Shown here: positions 1 to 9,600 of the stretch, in pieces | Layout of the letters: each line of letters starts with the position of its first letter | Position numbering within the stretch: position 1 is the stretch's first letter | Source: Flagellimonas oceanensis | Lineage (GTDB): Bacteria; Bacteroidota; Bacteroidia; Flavobacteriales; Flavobacteriaceae | Direction of reading: 5' to 3' | Assembly (NCBI RefSeq): GCF_003992595.1 | Contig: NZ_RZNA01000047.1 | Coordinates: 322,927-386,926 of the forward strand | Length of the DNA: 64,000 nucleotides | Notes under the pieces: generated by a model | Databases searched by the model: none | What the model was told of the DNA's origin: nothing | The model's input: the letters and a program-made list of their open reading frames with translations, nothing else | Made by a program: the position numbers and the translations under genes

Positions 1-1
1 G

Positions 2-247
2 GGAACTGTATCAGGGGTACAAATTAAAGACAACTTGGTTGATTTTCAAAATATTGATACCGTAACTTTATATTTAAGTCCAAAAAATCAAAAGGAATAT
101 TATCAATCGATTGTGGACTTGAAGCCCAGACGTGTGATTTTTAACCCCGGCACCGAGAACCCTGAATTTTACGAAATCCTTGAAAACGCTGGGATTGAAG
201 TGGAAGTTGCCTGTACGCTGGTACTGTTGGCTACTGGGCAGTACTAG
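2..247 (+). CDS. CoA-binding domain protein, C-terminal part
   Basis: The reading frame is open from the left edge of the window, so only the last roughly 80 residues are present and the start lies outside. The fragment resembles the end of the small CoA_binding (YccU-like, Rossmann-type) proteins: a strand ending in VTLYLSP, a helix, then [13 protein letters not shown] and a closing [16 protein letters not shown] segment. In that family NPG(T/A)EN is a conserved block and the C-terminal Cys/Leu-rich strand finishes the fold. The biochemical role of the family is poorly defined. The gene converges with the symporter on the other strand, and the two coding ends overlap by 17 bases. Confidence 0.7.
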   Translation, partial: GTVSGVQIKDNLVDFQNIDTVTLYLSPKNQKEYYQSIVDLKPRRVIFNPGTENPEFYEILENAGIEVEVACTLVLLATGQY

Positions 248-1718
248 TTGATGGAATCGATTTTTTAGTTCGGATCAGCCATAAACCGATAAATGTCAAC
301 AATCCGTTGAGTGGTAACAATTCATAGCCAACCTGATAACCTCCTAAATATTCCGCTGGAACACTGGCAATCAAAACGATGGTGACTACCGATAGCAGGG
401 CCACTATCCACACATAACCATCCTTGATTTTGTGTTTGGTAAGAATTCCAAAGGCAAAAAGTCCCAATAATGGCCCGTAGGTGTACCCTGCAACGGTCAG
501 TAAACTGTCGATGACATTGCTGCTTAGGATATATTTAAACGCGATGATCACAACTACCAGCGCAATACTCATTGCTATGTGTGTGCGTTTTCTGATACGT
601 TTTTGCTCTTTGTCGTCTTTTTTCTGAACATCCAAGAAATCCACACAGAATGAAGTGGTCAGGGAGGTAAGCGCACTATCGGCGCTACTGTAGGCTGCAG
701 CGATCAAACCCAGCATAAAAGTAATGGATAGAGCTAGTCCCAAGCCACCGTTCAGAGCAATTTCAGGAAAGAGCAAATCGGTTTTTGGAGAGCCGTCCAT
801 CAAAGGAATGCCGATGCCTTCCCGTTGAGCGAAAATATAGAGCAAGGCGCCCAACAACATGAACAAAAATGTGGTCCCCACCAGAACAAAGCTGAAAGAA
901 ATCATATTCTTTTGCGCATCCTTCAAGGATTTACAGGTCAGGTTCTTTTGCATCATGTCCTGGTCCAATCCCGTCATGCAAATGGTAATGAACATACCGC
1001 CAACAAAGGATTTGATGAAATAGTTTCGGTCCAAAAAGCTTTCCGTTACGAGAATATCATTGTAATTCTTCAACTCTTCCGATGCCATAAATTCCCCAAA
1101 ACTCCATCCGAGTTCCTGATTGATCATCACTATGGAAAGAATCACAGCGGAAATCATGAAAAGGGTCTGTAACGTATCGGTCCAAACAATGGTCTTGATA
1201 CCCCCTTTGTTGGTGTAGAGCCAAATCAATAATATGGAAATGACCACAGTGAACTCAAAACGAACTCCCAAATCATCAAAAACAAATTGCTGTAGCACAA
1301 TGGCTACCAGATACAGCCTGAACGCTGCACCGAGAACCCTGGATATAAAAAAGAAGAAAGCCCCCGTTCGGTGGCTCACTTTTCCAAAGCGGTCGTGCAA
1401 ATACTCGTAGATAGAGGTCAGGTTGAGTTTGTAGTATAGGGGCAAAAGCACGAACGCCACCACAAAATAGCCAAAAAGGTATCCCATGATGACCTGCATG
1501 TAGCTAAACTGGCTGTCCTGTACCCATCCCGGTACGGATATAAAGGTTACCCCGGATAATGAGGCCCCGACCATCCCGAAAGCCACAATGTACCATGGGG
1601 ATTGTTTGCCAGCTTTAAAGAAATCGGCGTTGGAATCGTTTTTACCAGTGAAATAAGAAATAAGGATAAGCACCAAGAAATAGGCCCCTATCAACAACAG
1701 AATTTGTGTGGCTGACAT
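231..1718 (-). CDS. Sodium:solute symporter (SSS family)
   Basis: This 495-residue inner-membrane protein has about 13 hydrophobic helices and begins with a helix near residues 5-22. The early segment [15 protein letters not shown] matches the unwound first core helix of SSS/LeuT-fold symporters, where sodium and substrate bind. The motif [15 protein letters not shown] near residue 345 is the Ser/Thr-rich sodium-site helix typical of the family. Length is normal for bacterial SSS proteins. The substrate (sugar, amino acid, carboxylate) cannot be told from sequence. It is transcribed divergently from recR and stands alone. Confidence 0.88.
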   Translation of the reverse strand: MSATQILLLIGAYFLVLILISYFTGKNDSNADFFKAGKQSPWYIVAFGMVGASLSGVTFISVPGWVQDSQFSYMQVIMGYLFGYFVVAFVLLPLYYKLNLTSIYEYLHDRFGKVSHRTGAFFFFISRVLGAAFRLYLVAIVLQQFVFDDLGVRFEFTVVISILLIWLYTNKGGIKTIVWTDTLQTLFMISAVILSIVMINQELGWSFGEFMASEELKNYNDILVTESFLDRNYFIKSFVGGMFITICMTGLDQDMMQKNLTCKSLKDAQKNMISFSFVLVGTTFLFMLLGALLYIFAQREGIGIPLMDGSPKTDLLFPEIALNGGLGLALSITFMLGLIAAAYSSADSALTSLTTSFCVDFLDVQKKDDKEQKRIRKRTHIAMSIALVVVIIAFKYILSSNVIDSLLTVAGYTYGPLLGLFAFGILTKHKIKDGYVWIVALLSVVTIVLIASVPAEYLGGYQVGYELLPLNGLLTFIGLWLIRTKKSIPSTSTAQ

Positions 1719-1770
1719 ATATGCAATTTGATTTGCAAAGTACGAAAGTAAATTGGTAACTCTAAAATCG

Positions 1771-1778
1771 TAATTTTG
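1771..1778 (+). promoter_or_regulatory. Putative -7 element of the recR promoter
   Basis: TAATTTTG matches the Bacteroidota -7 consensus TAnnTTTG. It lies 16 bases before the recR start. A TTG occurs 15 bases upstream, which is shorter than the usual 17-23 spacing, so the -33 box is uncertain. Confidence 0.4.
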
Positions 1779-1794
1779 TAGGAGAATTGATGCT

Positions 1795-2415
1795 ATGGAA
1801 TTTTCATCGAAGCTATTGGAAAATGCAGTTTACGAAATGTCGCAATTGCCGGGAATCGGTAAGCGCACGGCATTGCGCTTGGTACTTCACCTGCTAAAGC
1901 AGCCCGAAGAAAGGACCGAGCTATTGGCCCATGCGTTGCTGAAACTCAAGAGTGAGGTCAATTTTTGTAAAAACTGTCATAATATTTCCGATACCGAACT
2001 GTGTGAAATATGCGCCAATCCCAAACGTGACGAGACCACGGTTTGTGTAGTGGAGGACATTAGGGACGTAATGGCCATTGAAAACACCTCGCAATACAAT
2101 GGACTGTACCATGTGCTGGGAGGAAAAATATCGCCTATGGAGGGAGTTGGCCCGCAAGACCTGAACATTGCCCCTTTGATAAAAAAGGTAAAGGACGGAA
2201 CGGTAAAGGAATTGATTTTGGCTTTGAGTTCCACCATGGAAGGGGATACCACTAATTTTTATATTTATAAACAATTGGAAGGTACCGAAGTGACCACTTC
2301 CACGATTGCCAGAGGAATTTCCGTGGGAGATGAATTGGAATATGCGGATGAGGTTACTTTGGGAAGAAGTATCATCAACAGGGTGCCTTTTGAAAGTTCT
2401 ATTAAAGCGAATTAA
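1795..2415 (+). CDS. recR: Recombination mediator protein RecR
   Basis: RecR works with RecO and RecF to load RecA on gapped DNA. The 206-residue product has the standard order: an N-terminal helix-hairpin-helix (LPGIGKRTA, residues 18-26), a zinc finger with Cys58, Cys61, Cys70 and Cys73, and a Toprim domain opening with [14 protein letters not shown] followed by the YHVLGG block. Length matches the family (about 200 residues). The ATG is preceded by AGGAGA. It is expressed as a single gene between a divergent symporter and a co-directional E2 gene. Confidence 0.97.
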   Translation: MEFSSKLLENAVYEMSQLPGIGKRTALRLVLHLLKQPEERTELLAHALLKLKSEVNFCKNCHNISDTELCEICANPKRDETTVCVVEDIRDVMAIENTSQYNGLYHVLGGKISPMEGVGPQDLNIAPLIKKVKDGTVKELILALSSTMEGDTTNFYIYKQLEGTEVTTSTIARGISVGDELEYADEVTLGRSIINRVPFESSIKAN

Positions 2416-2494
2416 TGAACATAAATCAAAAATAAGTCGATTTCTTTAGTATTTTTGTAAAATACAAATCAAAATCACTTTGATAAATACGAAT

Positions 2495-3856
2495 ATGTCA
2501 AAATTTGAATTGAAATTACCGCAAATGGGAGAAAGTGTCGCCGAAGCTACCTTGACCAATTGGTTGAAGGAAGTGGGGGACACCATAGAGATGGACGAAG
2601 CCGTCTTTGAAATCGCCACCGACAAAGTGGATTCCGAAGTTCCCAGTGAAGTGGATGGGGTATTGTTGGAAAAGCGGTTCGATGTGGACGATGTTGTGAA
2701 AGTGGGCGAAGTTGTCGCCGTGATTCAAATAGAAGGCGAGGTTGACAACACCGCGGATGACAGTTCCGATGAAGAAATGGTTGCAGAGGAACACTCCGAA
2801 GTACCGGCAAGGGAATTGGAAGCCCAAATGGCCGGGGTCAAGGAATCCGTTTCCGCAACCACTCCTGATTTCTCAGGTTCAGAGCGGTTCTATTCCCCAT
2901 TGGTTAAGAACATAGCCAAGGAAGAAAATGTCTCCATGGACGAATTGGAGGCCATTGTGGGCACCGGAAAAGAAGGTAGGGTTACCAAGAACGATATCAT
3001 GGCCTATTTGGAAAACCGTTCCAATGGAAGCCAAGATCAAGCGGAGTCCAAGCCACAACCTGAAGCCAAAACAGAAAAAGTTGCTACACCCGAGCCTCCA
3101 AAACAAGCACCGGAGAAACCAAAAGAATCCAAGGTGCACGTTGGTGCCGGTGATGAGGTGATTCCGTTGACCCGAATGGGCAAATTGATTGCCCATCATA
3201 TGATCGAGAGTGTATCGACCTCCGCACACGTACAGAGTTTTGTGGAAGTGGATGTGACCAATGTGGTCAACTGGAGAAATAAAGTAAAGAATGCCTTCCA
3301 AGAGCGGGAAGGGGAGAAATTGACCTTTACCCCCATATTTATGGAAGCTGTGGCCATGGCCCTCAAAAAATATCCATTGATGAACATTTCATTGGATGGG
3401 GACAAGGTCATCAAAAAGAAAAACATCAACTTGGGGATGGCAGCCGCATTGCCCGATGGTAACTTGATCGTGCCCGTAATCAAAAATGCAGACCAATTGA
3501 ATCTGGTGGGCATGGCCAAAACCGTGAACGATTTGGCCGGTAGGGCGAGAAACAATCAGTTGAAGCCCGACGAAATCAAGGATGGCACCTACACGGTAAC
3601 CAATGTGGGCTCTTTCGGAAGTGTTTTCGGAACGCCGATTATCAATCAGCCACAAGTGGGAATCCTTGCTTTAGGAGCCATCAGAAAAATACCTTCGGTC
3701 ATTGAGACCGACCAAGGAGAATATATAGGTATCCGAAGCAAAATGTACCTGTCCCATAGTTACGACCACCGCGTGGTAAATGGTGCATTGGGCGGAATGT
3801 TCGTAAAAGCAGTGGCCGATTATTTGGAAGCTTGGGACATCAACAGGGAAATATAG
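2495..3856 (+). CDS. 2-oxo acid dehydrogenase complex E2 (dihydrolipoamide acyltransferase)
   Basis: This is the E2 core of a branched-chain or other 2-oxo acid dehydrogenase complex; it moves acyl groups from E1 to CoA on a swinging lipoyl arm. Three domains are visible in the 453 residues: an N-terminal lipoyl domain with the modified Lys44 in ATDKVDSEV, an E3/E1-binding domain near 130-170 (ending GRVTKNDIMAYL), and the acyltransferase domain from about 220 with the catalytic DHRVVNG near the C-terminus. Linkers rich in Pro, Glu, Ala and Lys separate them. I chose the ATG at 2495 (MSKFELKLPQMGES) over an upstream TTG because family proteins begin there. No E1 or E3 gene is nearby, so the substrate class is open. 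Confidence 0.93.
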   Translation: MSKFELKLPQMGESVAEATLTNWLKEVGDTIEMDEAVFEIATDKVDSEVPSEVDGVLLEKRFDVDDVVKVGEVVAVIQIEGEVDNTADDSSDEEMVAEEHSEVPARELEAQMAGVKESVSATTPDFSGSERFYSPLVKNIAKEENVSMDELEAIVGTGKEGRVTKNDIMAYLENRSNGSQDQAESKPQPEAKTEKVATPEPPKQAPEKPKESKVHVGAGDEVIPLTRMGKLIAHHMIESVSTSAHVQSFVEVDVTNVVNWRNKVKNAFQEREGEKLTFTPIFMEAVAMALKKYPLMNISLDGDKVIKKKNINLGMAAALPDGNLIVPVIKNADQLNLVGMAKTVNDLAGRARNNQLKPDEIKDGTYTVTNVGSFGSVFGTPIINQPQVGILALGAIRKIPSVIETDQGEYIGIRSKMYLSHSYDHRVVNGALGGMFVKAVADYLEAWDINREI

Positions 3857-3929
3857 TGTAAAACACTAGGTATTCCTGTCACTATTCTTAATTTAGAAGC
3901 TGAGTGAATTTTATTTTAAAACGCCCCAC

Positions 3930-4703
3930 ATGCAATTACAATTGACCAAACCTATCTGCTTTTTCGATTTGGAGACCACGGGAACCAATGTGGCCAAGGA
4001 TAGGATTGTCGAAATATCCATTCTCAAGGTTTATCCCAACGGTAACAAAGAAAGCAGGACATGGTTGGTAAACCCGGAAATGCCCATTCCAGCGGAATCC
4101 GAGGCCATTCATGGAATTTCCGATGAAAAAGTGGTTAATGAGCCTACTTTTAAGCAATTGTCCAAGGATATCTATGCGATGATTCGCGATAGTGATTTGG
4201 CAGGTTTCAATTCCGATAGGTTCGATATCCCTTTATTGGCGGAGGAAATGCTTCGGGCCGATGTGGATTTTGATATGAAGAGCATGGTTTCCGTGGACGT
4301 ACAGACCATTTTCCATAAAATGGAAAAACGGACATTGGAGGCAGCCTATAAATTCTACTGTGATAAGAATTTGGACGACGCCCATAGTGCCGAGGCCGAT
4401 ACCTTGGCCACTTACGAAGTACTGTTGGCGCAATTGGAGCGATATCCTGAGTTGGAAAATGACATCAAAAAATTATCCGAGTTCACTACTCGAAGACAGA
4501 ATCTTGATTTTGCCGGTTTTATCGGTGTGGATGAAGATGATAACCCGATTTTTTCCTTCGGAAAGCACAAGGGTAAAACAGTGGATGAGGTCATGGAAAA
4601 GGAACCTGGCTATTTTGGATGGATCTTGAATGCCGATTTTCCATTGTACACCAAAAAAGTACTTACCCAGATTAAGTTGAGCAAGCTCAACAATAAGTTT
4701 TAA
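3930..4703 (+). CDS. DEDDh 3'-5' exonuclease (DNA polymerase III epsilon/ExoX-like)
   Basis: This 257-residue protein has an RNase T/DnaQ fold. Metal-binding residues are visible as Asp13 and Glu15 (FFDLETTGTN), the Asp of FNSDRFDIPLL, and the His/Asp pair of HSAEADTLAT, which is the DEDDh order. After about residue 190 comes a second small domain (PIFSFGKHKGKTVDEV, then GYFGWILNADFP) found at the C-terminus of many exonuclease X-like proteins. It probably acts as a stand-alone DNA-trimming or repair nuclease, since it is much smaller than a polymerase and lacks the usual replicative theta/alpha-binding tail. It is followed 33 bases later by the FAH gene. Confidence 0.88.
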   Translation: MQLQLTKPICFFDLETTGTNVAKDRIVEISILKVYPNGNKESRTWLVNPEMPIPAESEAIHGISDEKVVNEPTFKQLSKDIYAMIRDSDLAGFNSDRFDIPLLAEEMLRADVDFDMKSMVSVDVQTIFHKMEKRTLEAAYKFYCDKNLDDAHSAEADTLATYEVLLAQLERYPELENDIKKLSEFTTRRQNLDFAGFIGVDEDDNPIFSFGKHKGKTVDEVMEKEPGYFGWILNADFPLYTKKVLTQIKLSKLNNKF

Positions 4704-4736
4704 GCTCAACCAAGAGCATAACCCCATAAACAAATT

Positions 4737-5348
4737 ATGAAACTGATTTGTATAGGACGTAATTATGTAGACCACATCAATGAACTCAGCAATGAGCGTC
4801 CAGATGAACCAGTGGTTTTCATCAAACCCGATTCTGCCATCTTGCCCAAAGAACAGGATTTTTATATCCCCGAGTTTTCCGAGGACGTACACTACGAAGT
4901 GGAGGTCTTGGTCAAGATCAAAAAGGTAGGAAAACATATTTCCAAGGAATTTGCCCATAAGTATTACGATGAAGTGGGTTTGGGCATAGATTTTACCGCA
5001 AGGGACCTTCAATCCAAATTAAAATCCAAAGGCCTGCCATGGGAAAAGGCCAAGGGGTTTGACGGCGCCGCAGTAGTGGGCAAATGGCTGCCTAAGGATA
5101 AATTTGATGATTTGGACGACTTGAATTTCGCATTGTCAAAAAACGGTGGAACGGTCCAAAATGGAAATACTTCATTGATGCTATGGAAGATAGATGAAAT
5201 CATAGCTTACGTATCCACATATTTCATGTTGAAAAAAGGCGATATCATTTTTACGGGCACGCCTGCCGGTGTTGGTAAAGTAAGCCCAAATGACTACCTT
5301 GTCGGTACCTTGGAAGGAGAGCAACTGTTTGATATTAATGTAAAATAA
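4737..5348 (+). CDS. Fumarylacetoacetate hydrolase family protein
   Basis: This 203-residue protein is of the short FAH type (acylpyruvase, oxaloacetate decarboxylase or related). The motif KLICIGRNYVDH at the start, the metal-binding HYEVEVLVKI pair of glutamates, the Asp of GLGIDFTARDLQ, and the TGTPAGVG loop are all in family order. The exact substrate is unknown because short FAH proteins act on acylpyruvates, oxaloacetate or related 2-keto acids. Its TAA stop shares the A with the ATG of the next gene (TAATG), which indicates translational coupling in an FAH-Hpt-cinA run. Confidence 0.87.
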   Translation: MKLICIGRNYVDHINELSNERPDEPVVFIKPDSAILPKEQDFYIPEFSEDVHYEVEVLVKIKKVGKHISKEFAHKYYDEVGLGIDFTARDLQSKLKSKGLPWEKAKGFDGAAVVGKWLPKDKFDDLDDLNFALSKNGGTVQNGNTSLMLWKIDEIIAYVSTYFMLKKGDIIFTGTPAGVGKVSPNDYLVGTLEGEQLFDINVK

Positions 5349-5686
5349 TGATATACAACCTCGATAAGATAAATGAAATGGCGGAAGGTGATGAGGATTT
5401 CATTACCTCTGTAATCTCCGTGTTTTTGGAAGAAGTGCCAGAGGATTTGGAAGGCTTGGAAAAGGCCATCGAAGTCAAGGACTACGAAAACATATATAAG
5501 CTCGCACACAAGATCAAGCCCAATGTGGATATTTTGGGTATGGAGCAAACAAGGGCCAAGGCACTTGAAATAGAAACCTTGGGCAAAACGAACGGTAGCA
5601 TGCAAGAGATTGAGGAAAAGTTTCCCGTACTTAAAAAAGATGTGCTACAAGTGGTTACCGAACTTAAAAACGACTTCGATTTATAA
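5348..5686 (+). CDS. Histidine phosphotransfer (Hpt) domain protein
   Basis: This 112-residue single-domain protein is a four-helix Hpt phosphorelay module. The phospho-accepting His54 sits in YKLAHKIKPNVDILGM, the flavobacterial form of the AHxLKG box. Such proteins carry phosphate between a hybrid kinase and a response regulator. No kinase or regulator gene is adjacent; instead it is embedded between FAH and cinA with overlapping or abutting stop and start codons, so its partner must be encoded elsewhere. No membrane or DNA-binding segment is visible. Confidence 0.82.
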   Translation: MIYNLDKINEMAEGDEDFITSVISVFLEEVPEDLEGLEKAIEVKDYENIYKLAHKIKPNVDILGMEQTRAKALEIETLGKTNGSMQEIEEKFPVLKKDVLQVVTELKNDFDL

Positions 5687-6937
5687 ATGCAAGCTGAAAT
5701 CATCACCATTGGGGATGAGATTCTCATAGGTCAGATTGTGGACACCAATTCAGCGTTTATTTCCAAAGAGCTGAACAAAATTGGCGTCTCTGTCTATCAG
5801 ATTACATCCATTCAGGATGATAGGGCGCATATATTGCAGTCCTTGAAAGAAGCAGGGGAGCGTTCTTCGGTTGTTATCATTACCGGAGGATTGGGGCCAA
5901 CAAAGGATGATGTGACCAAACACACCCTTTGTGAATTCTTTGGTGATGAACTGGTTCAGGATGATGCTGTTTTAAGTCACATCGAAGAACTTTTCAGAAA
6001 ATACATCACAACGCCCATTTCGGATTTGAACAGGGAACAGGCCATGGTACCATCGCGGGCAACAGTGTTGCACAATGAGTTTGGTACTGCCCCGGGCATT
6101 TGGATGAAAAAAGGTAAGACGGCTTTCGTTTCCCTACCTGGGGTGCCGTATGAGATGAGGAATTTGATTGCCAAATCCGTTCTCCCAAAAATCATTGAGG
6201 AATACGATCGTCCGCATATTGTCCATAAAACCATCATGACCTATGGAATGGGGGAGAGTGCCGTCGCCGAAAAGCTGGAGGACTGGGAGAACAATTTACC
6301 ATCTTTTATCAAATTCGCTTATCTGCCCAATATTGGCAGTGTAAGGCTTAGGTTGTCGGCAAAAGGCAATGATAAGGATGCTCTTATGGCCGGTATTGAG
6401 GAACAAGTGCAAAAGCTCTATCCTTTGATTGGAGACATTATATATGGTGAAGAAGAGGAAGATGGACGTGTGGAAAAGCAAGTTGGTACATTCTTGACCG
6501 ATAAAAAAATGACTTTGGCCACTGCGGAGAGTTTTACAGGAGGTGCCATAGCGGAGCGAATTACTTCAGTTCCCGGGGCATCCAACTATTTCAAAGGCAG
6601 TATGGTGTGCTACGCTACGGAGGCCAAGGTAAATTTGTTGGGAGTGCCGCAAGAATTGATTGATGCACATTCCGTAGTGAGCGAAGAAGTGGCCATTGCA
6701 ATGGCTAGCAATGTAAAAAACAAGCTCGGGACCGATTTCGCGATTGCCACAACGGGCAATGCCGGTCCCACCAAAGGTGACTCCGATGCCGAGGTGGGAA
6801 CCGTATATATTGGTATTAGTACACCAAAACATAGTTTTGCCCAAAAATTCGTCATGGGTAGGAATCGGGAAAGGGTCGTGAAAAAGTCTGTAAACAAGGC
6901 TTTTGAGCTGTTGTACAAAGAAATTTTAAATTTCTGA
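5687..6937 (+). CDS. cinA: CinA family protein (nicotinamide-nucleotide amidohydrolase)
   Basis: This 416-residue protein has the full two-domain CinA architecture. Residues 1-170 form a molybdopterin-binding-like (MoCF) domain beginning [20 protein letters not shown], with the [11 protein letters not shown] loop. The last 160 residues form the PncC-type amidase domain with [21 protein letters not shown] and the [10 protein letters not shown] segment. The C-terminal domain deamidates NMN to nicotinic acid mononucleotide in pyridine-nucleotide recycling; the N-terminal domain of some homologues is an ADP-ribose pyrophosphatase. The ATG follows the upstream stop directly. Confidence 0.93.
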   Translation: MQAEIITIGDEILIGQIVDTNSAFISKELNKIGVSVYQITSIQDDRAHILQSLKEAGERSSVVIITGGLGPTKDDVTKHTLCEFFGDELVQDDAVLSHIEELFRKYITTPISDLNREQAMVPSRATVLHNEFGTAPGIWMKKGKTAFVSLPGVPYEMRNLIAKSVLPKIIEEYDRPHIVHKTIMTYGMGESAVAEKLEDWENNLPSFIKFAYLPNIGSVRLRLSAKGNDKDALMAGIEEQVQKLYPLIGDIIYGEEEEDGRVEKQVGTFLTDKKMTLATAESFTGGAIAERITSVPGASNYFKGSMVCYATEAKVNLLGVPQELIDAHSVVSEEVAIAMASNVKNKLGTDFAIATTGNAGPTKGDSDAEVGTVYIGISTPKHSFAQKFVMGRNRERVVKKSVNKAFELLYKEILNF

Positions 6938-6946
6938 AAAAGAATT

Positions 6947-6977
6947 TTGTACGTCCCATTAAAATGGTATAAATTTG
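6947..6977 (+). promoter_or_regulatory. Bacteroidota-type promoter for rpmB operon
   Basis: TTG at 6947-6949 and TAAATTTG at 6970-6977 match the -33/-7 consensus (TTG, TAnnTTTG) with a 20-base spacer. The predicted transcription start is about 30 bases before the rpmB ATG. It lies just after the cinA stop codon. Confidence 0.75.
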
Positions 6978-7011
6978 CAGCCTCAATAAAATCACTCAAA
7001 TAGTTAGGGAG

Positions 7012-7239
7012 ATGTCTAAAGTTTGTGAAGTAACAGGAAAAAAGGTGATGTTTGGAAACAACGTTTCCTTTTCTATCAATAAGACCAAAAGGAGATTCGA
7101 TGCGAATGTCTCCAAGAAGAGATTTTATATTCCAGAGGAAGATCGTTGGGTAACCTTGAACGTTTCTGCCCGTGGGTTGAAAATCATCAACAAAAAAGGA
7201 ATCTCTGCTGTCTTGAAGGAAATCAATTCCAAAAAGTAA
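7012..7239 (+). CDS. rpmB: Large ribosomal subunit protein bL28
   Basis: This basic 75-residue protein begins MSKVCEVTGKKVMFGNNVSF, the classic bL28 opening in which the CEVTGK loop contacts 23S rRNA. It lacks the second Cys pair of zinc-binding bL28 forms. It sits first in a three-gene run with rpmG and a DUF4295 gene, an order common in Bacteroidota, behind its own promoter. Confidence 0.96.
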   Translation: MSKVCEVTGKKVMFGNNVSFSINKTKRRFDANVSKKRFYIPEEDRWVTLNVSARGLKIINKKGISAVLKEINSKK

Positions 7240-7267
7240 GTTGTAAAAGCATTATAAGTACAATACA

Positions 7268-7450
7268 ATGGCAAAGAAAGGAAATAGGGTTCAGGTAATT
7301 TTAGAGTGTACAGAACACAAAGAATCTGGTATGCCAGGTACTTCTCGTTACATTACCACCAAGAACAAAAAGAACACGCCAGATAGGATGGAAATCAAAA
7401 AGTACAATCCTATCCTTAAGCGTATGACCGTTCATAAAGAAATTAAGTAA
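7268..7450 (+). CDS. rpmG: Large ribosomal subunit protein bL33
   Basis: The 60-residue protein reads [19 protein letters not shown] and continues through [23 protein letters not shown], the diagnostic bL33 core. It has only one cysteine, so it is the zinc-free form. It is 28 bases downstream of rpmB and is co-transcribed with it. Confidence 0.96.
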   Translation: MAKKGNRVQVILECTEHKESGMPGTSRYITTKNKKNTPDRMEIKKYNPILKRMTVHKEIK

Positions 7451-7488
7451 TCGCTTTTTATAAAGTAAAGGGCAGAAAATTATAAGCC

Positions 7489-7641
7489 ATGGCAAAGAAA
7501 ACAGTAGCAACACTTCAGTCATCATCAAAGAGATTGACAAAGGCCATCAAAATGGTAAAGTCTCCAAAAACAGGTGCCTACACTTTCGTAGAGTCTGTAA
7601 TGGCACCAGAAATGGTTAATGACTGGTTGAACAGCAAATAA
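7489..7641 (+). CDS. DUF4295 family protein
   Basis: This very small basic protein of 50 residues starts MAKKTVATLQSSSKRLTKAI and ends in MAPEMVNDWLNSK. It corresponds to DUF4295, a family that in Bacteroidota follows rpmB-rpmG almost invariably and is suspected to be ribosome-associated. No function is established. A rho-independent terminator follows 27 bases after the stop and closes the operon. Confidence 0.88.
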   Translation: MAKKTVATLQSSSKRLTKAIKMVKSPKTGAYTFVESVMAPEMVNDWLNSK

Positions 7642-7667
7642 GGAAATTTCTCCTTGAACAATATTAG

Positions 7668-7691
7668 AGCCGCTTTTTAGCGGCTTTTTTT
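7668..7691 (+). terminator. Rho-independent terminator of the rpmB-rpmG-DUF4295 operon
   Basis: The stem AGCCGC/GCGGCT (7668-7673 with 7680-7685) has a 6-base loop and is followed by seven T. Confidence 0.88.
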
Positions 7692-7702
7692 ATGCCCAAC
7701 AT

Positions 7703-9586
7703 TTAGTTTTTGTTGACCCTAAATGTGATTCTTCGATTGGTGACCACTGTGTTTACACGTAAGAGTAGCGTTGCCGTGTCCGAGGTTGTTGCTCCACAAA
7801 CGAAAGCATTGTTGCTGGTGATCAGTCGAAATTGGGTGTTGTGTTCACTGGGAGTTGGGTTGGTTATGGTCAAGGTATTTGTAGTGGTCCCCGAATAAAT
7901 GGCGGAGTCCGAAAGGTCCGACCACGTAGCCCCATTGTAATATTGCCATTGAAAAGTGTCCGCAGTAACTGTTGTGGAAATGTTTGTTGTACAACCAGGA
8001 CAGGTCGTTGTATTTACCGGTTGGGATATAATGGTCGGGGCCGAACCAGCTTCCCTGTAATCATATGTGACATTGGAGTCATTGTCCGCAGGAACGGAAT
8101 ACCCATCCGAACCACTGGTTACCAGCCCATTTGAATCGATGGTAACTGGGGTTGGCCCTAGAATACCATCATTGTTTCCATCTGTATAGCCAGCCTCACG
8201 AGTGTCGTAACATCCATCTCCATCGGCATCCAGTGCGAAGGAATCATAGTTTCCATCGGCATCGGAATCCAAAATCACATAAGAAAACAGCGCATAATCC
8301 GTGTCGTTGTCCTCTATAAGGTCAAACAGCCCATTTGCCCCTGAACCTGAAGTGGCTCCATCGATTATTCCATCATTGTTCATATCTGCCACACCAGTTT
8401 GATCAAGGGCTCCAGATTCCATCAGGTCGAACAGTCCATCATTGTCCGAATCAAGATCAAGATGGTTGCTTATGCCATCACCATCAGTGTCACAAATCGA
8501 GCTGGCGAACAACTCACCTGTAAATCCCTCAGGTCCCGGACCTTGCTGGTTGACCAGTGTAAAGGTGTTGTTGTTGCCGGGAGTCCACGTAATGGTATTG
8601 AATGGAGTGCCGCCTTGTGCTTGCATCAATTCCAAAGAGGTGGAAGAAGTATTCCTGCTTCCGTATAAGGCTATTTCCCCAAATTCATTGACAACTAGGC
8701 GCAATCTCGGCACACCATTGGAGTTGGCCACCCATGGCTGATTCAAAAAGCTACCATCCGACTGGAACACAAAATACTCATCCCCAGCATCCAATGCCCC
8801 ATTTTCAAACTCTAAAACTGATGGATGAACAGTGGTTCCATTGATATCCAACTGAAACGAATTGTCCATGGACGAAAAATCAATTCTTAAATATCCTGTG
8901 TCTGTATGGTTGATAACAACCGATCGCTCACCCACATCGGAGGAGGTCAAAAAAGATGCCTTGATCGCCGTGCAATACTCTTCTTCATCGGTAATCCCAT
9001 CATTGTCGTCATCCAAATCAACTACATCAATAATTCCATCGGAATCCGTGTCCGTTGCAGGGATGGAAGTGGTGGTAATGGTTACATTATCGATATATGC
9101 ACGATCATTGCTATTGGACCAGTCGTTGTTTCCTTTGCTAAAGCGAATGGTGGTGTTATTGGACATGTAGGCCGTTATATCTTGGTCAAAAGTTCCGCTT
9201 TGACTCCCTGAAAAGGTGTTCAAGGTCGTGAAGGAAAATCCATCGCTGGATATTTCAATCGCCAATGTTTCTCCAGACTCTAGACTCCAAGTACGCCAAT
9301 CGAATGACAGGGAAGCACTGGAGTATGAACTCAGGTCGACCGATCTTCTGATATTTTCCGTCCAGATATAGTAGAAGTAGAGTTCACTGCCCGTTATTCG
9401 GATATAACCGCTGGATGGATCGTTGTTGTCATTGTACTCCACCCAATTGCTGGACCAGTTTTGGGAACCATTGTTGTTGGCGTAGGAAACCGAACTGAAG
9501 TTGTCCGAAAATGTTTCTTGGGCAACGACGGTCAACGAATTGATGGCAAGGAATAAAAAAAATAGTTTGTTAAGGGTAATTTTCAT
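7703..9586 (-). CDS. Secreted protein with thrombospondin type 3-like calcium repeats
   Basis: This 627-residue exported protein has a signal peptide (MKITLNKLFFLFLAINSLTV, cleaved near VAQ). Residues about 25-170 look like a beta-sandwich of the kind that precedes such repeats. Between about 175 and 510 are several Asp-rich TSP3-like repeats (DTDSDGIID, DLDDDNDGITD, DTDGDGISN, DSDADGNYD, DADGDGCYD) that bind calcium. A large insert separates the first pair from the rest. The last 110 residues form an Ig/PKD-like module with CPGC and the terminal VTNRRITFRVNKN. I do not see a standard T9SS or gliding-motility C-terminal domain, so the mode of surface delivery is unclear. It is a lone gene converging with the rpmB operon. 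Confidence 0.8.
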   Translation of the reverse strand: MKITLNKLFFLFLAINSLTVVAQETFSDNFSSVSYANNNGSQNWSSNWVEYNDNNDPSSGYIRITGSELYFYYIWTENIRRSVDLSSYSSASLSFDWRTWSLESGETLAIEISSDGFSFTTLNTFSGSQSGTFDQDITAYMSNNTTIRFSKGNNDWSNSNDRAYIDNVTITTTSIPATDTDSDGIIDVVDLDDDNDGITDEEEYCTAIKASFLTSSDVGERSVVINHTDTGYLRIDFSSMDNSFQLDINGTTVHPSVLEFENGALDAGDEYFVFQSDGSFLNQPWVANSNGVPRLRLVVNEFGEIALYGSRNTSSTSLELMQAQGGTPFNTITWTPGNNNTFTLVNQQGPGPEGFTGELFASSICDTDGDGISNHLDLDSDNDGLFDLMESGALDQTGVADMNNDGIIDGATSGSGANGLFDLIEDNDTDYALFSYVILDSDADGNYDSFALDADGDGCYDTREAGYTDGNNDGILGPTPVTIDSNGLVTSGSDGYSVPADNDSNVTYDYREAGSAPTIISQPVNTTTCPGCTTNISTTVTADTFQWQYYNGATWSDLSDSAIYSGTTTNTLTITNPTPSEHNTQFRLITSNNAFVCGATTSDTATLLLRVNTVVTNRRITFRVNKN

Positions 9587-9600
9587 CGCAAACGTTATAG

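Noticed and set aside
8000..9400. Long plus-strand frames over the TSP3 gene
   Set aside because: They are antisense to Asp/Gly-rich repeats, which leave few stops in the opposite frames; they have no protein-like features.
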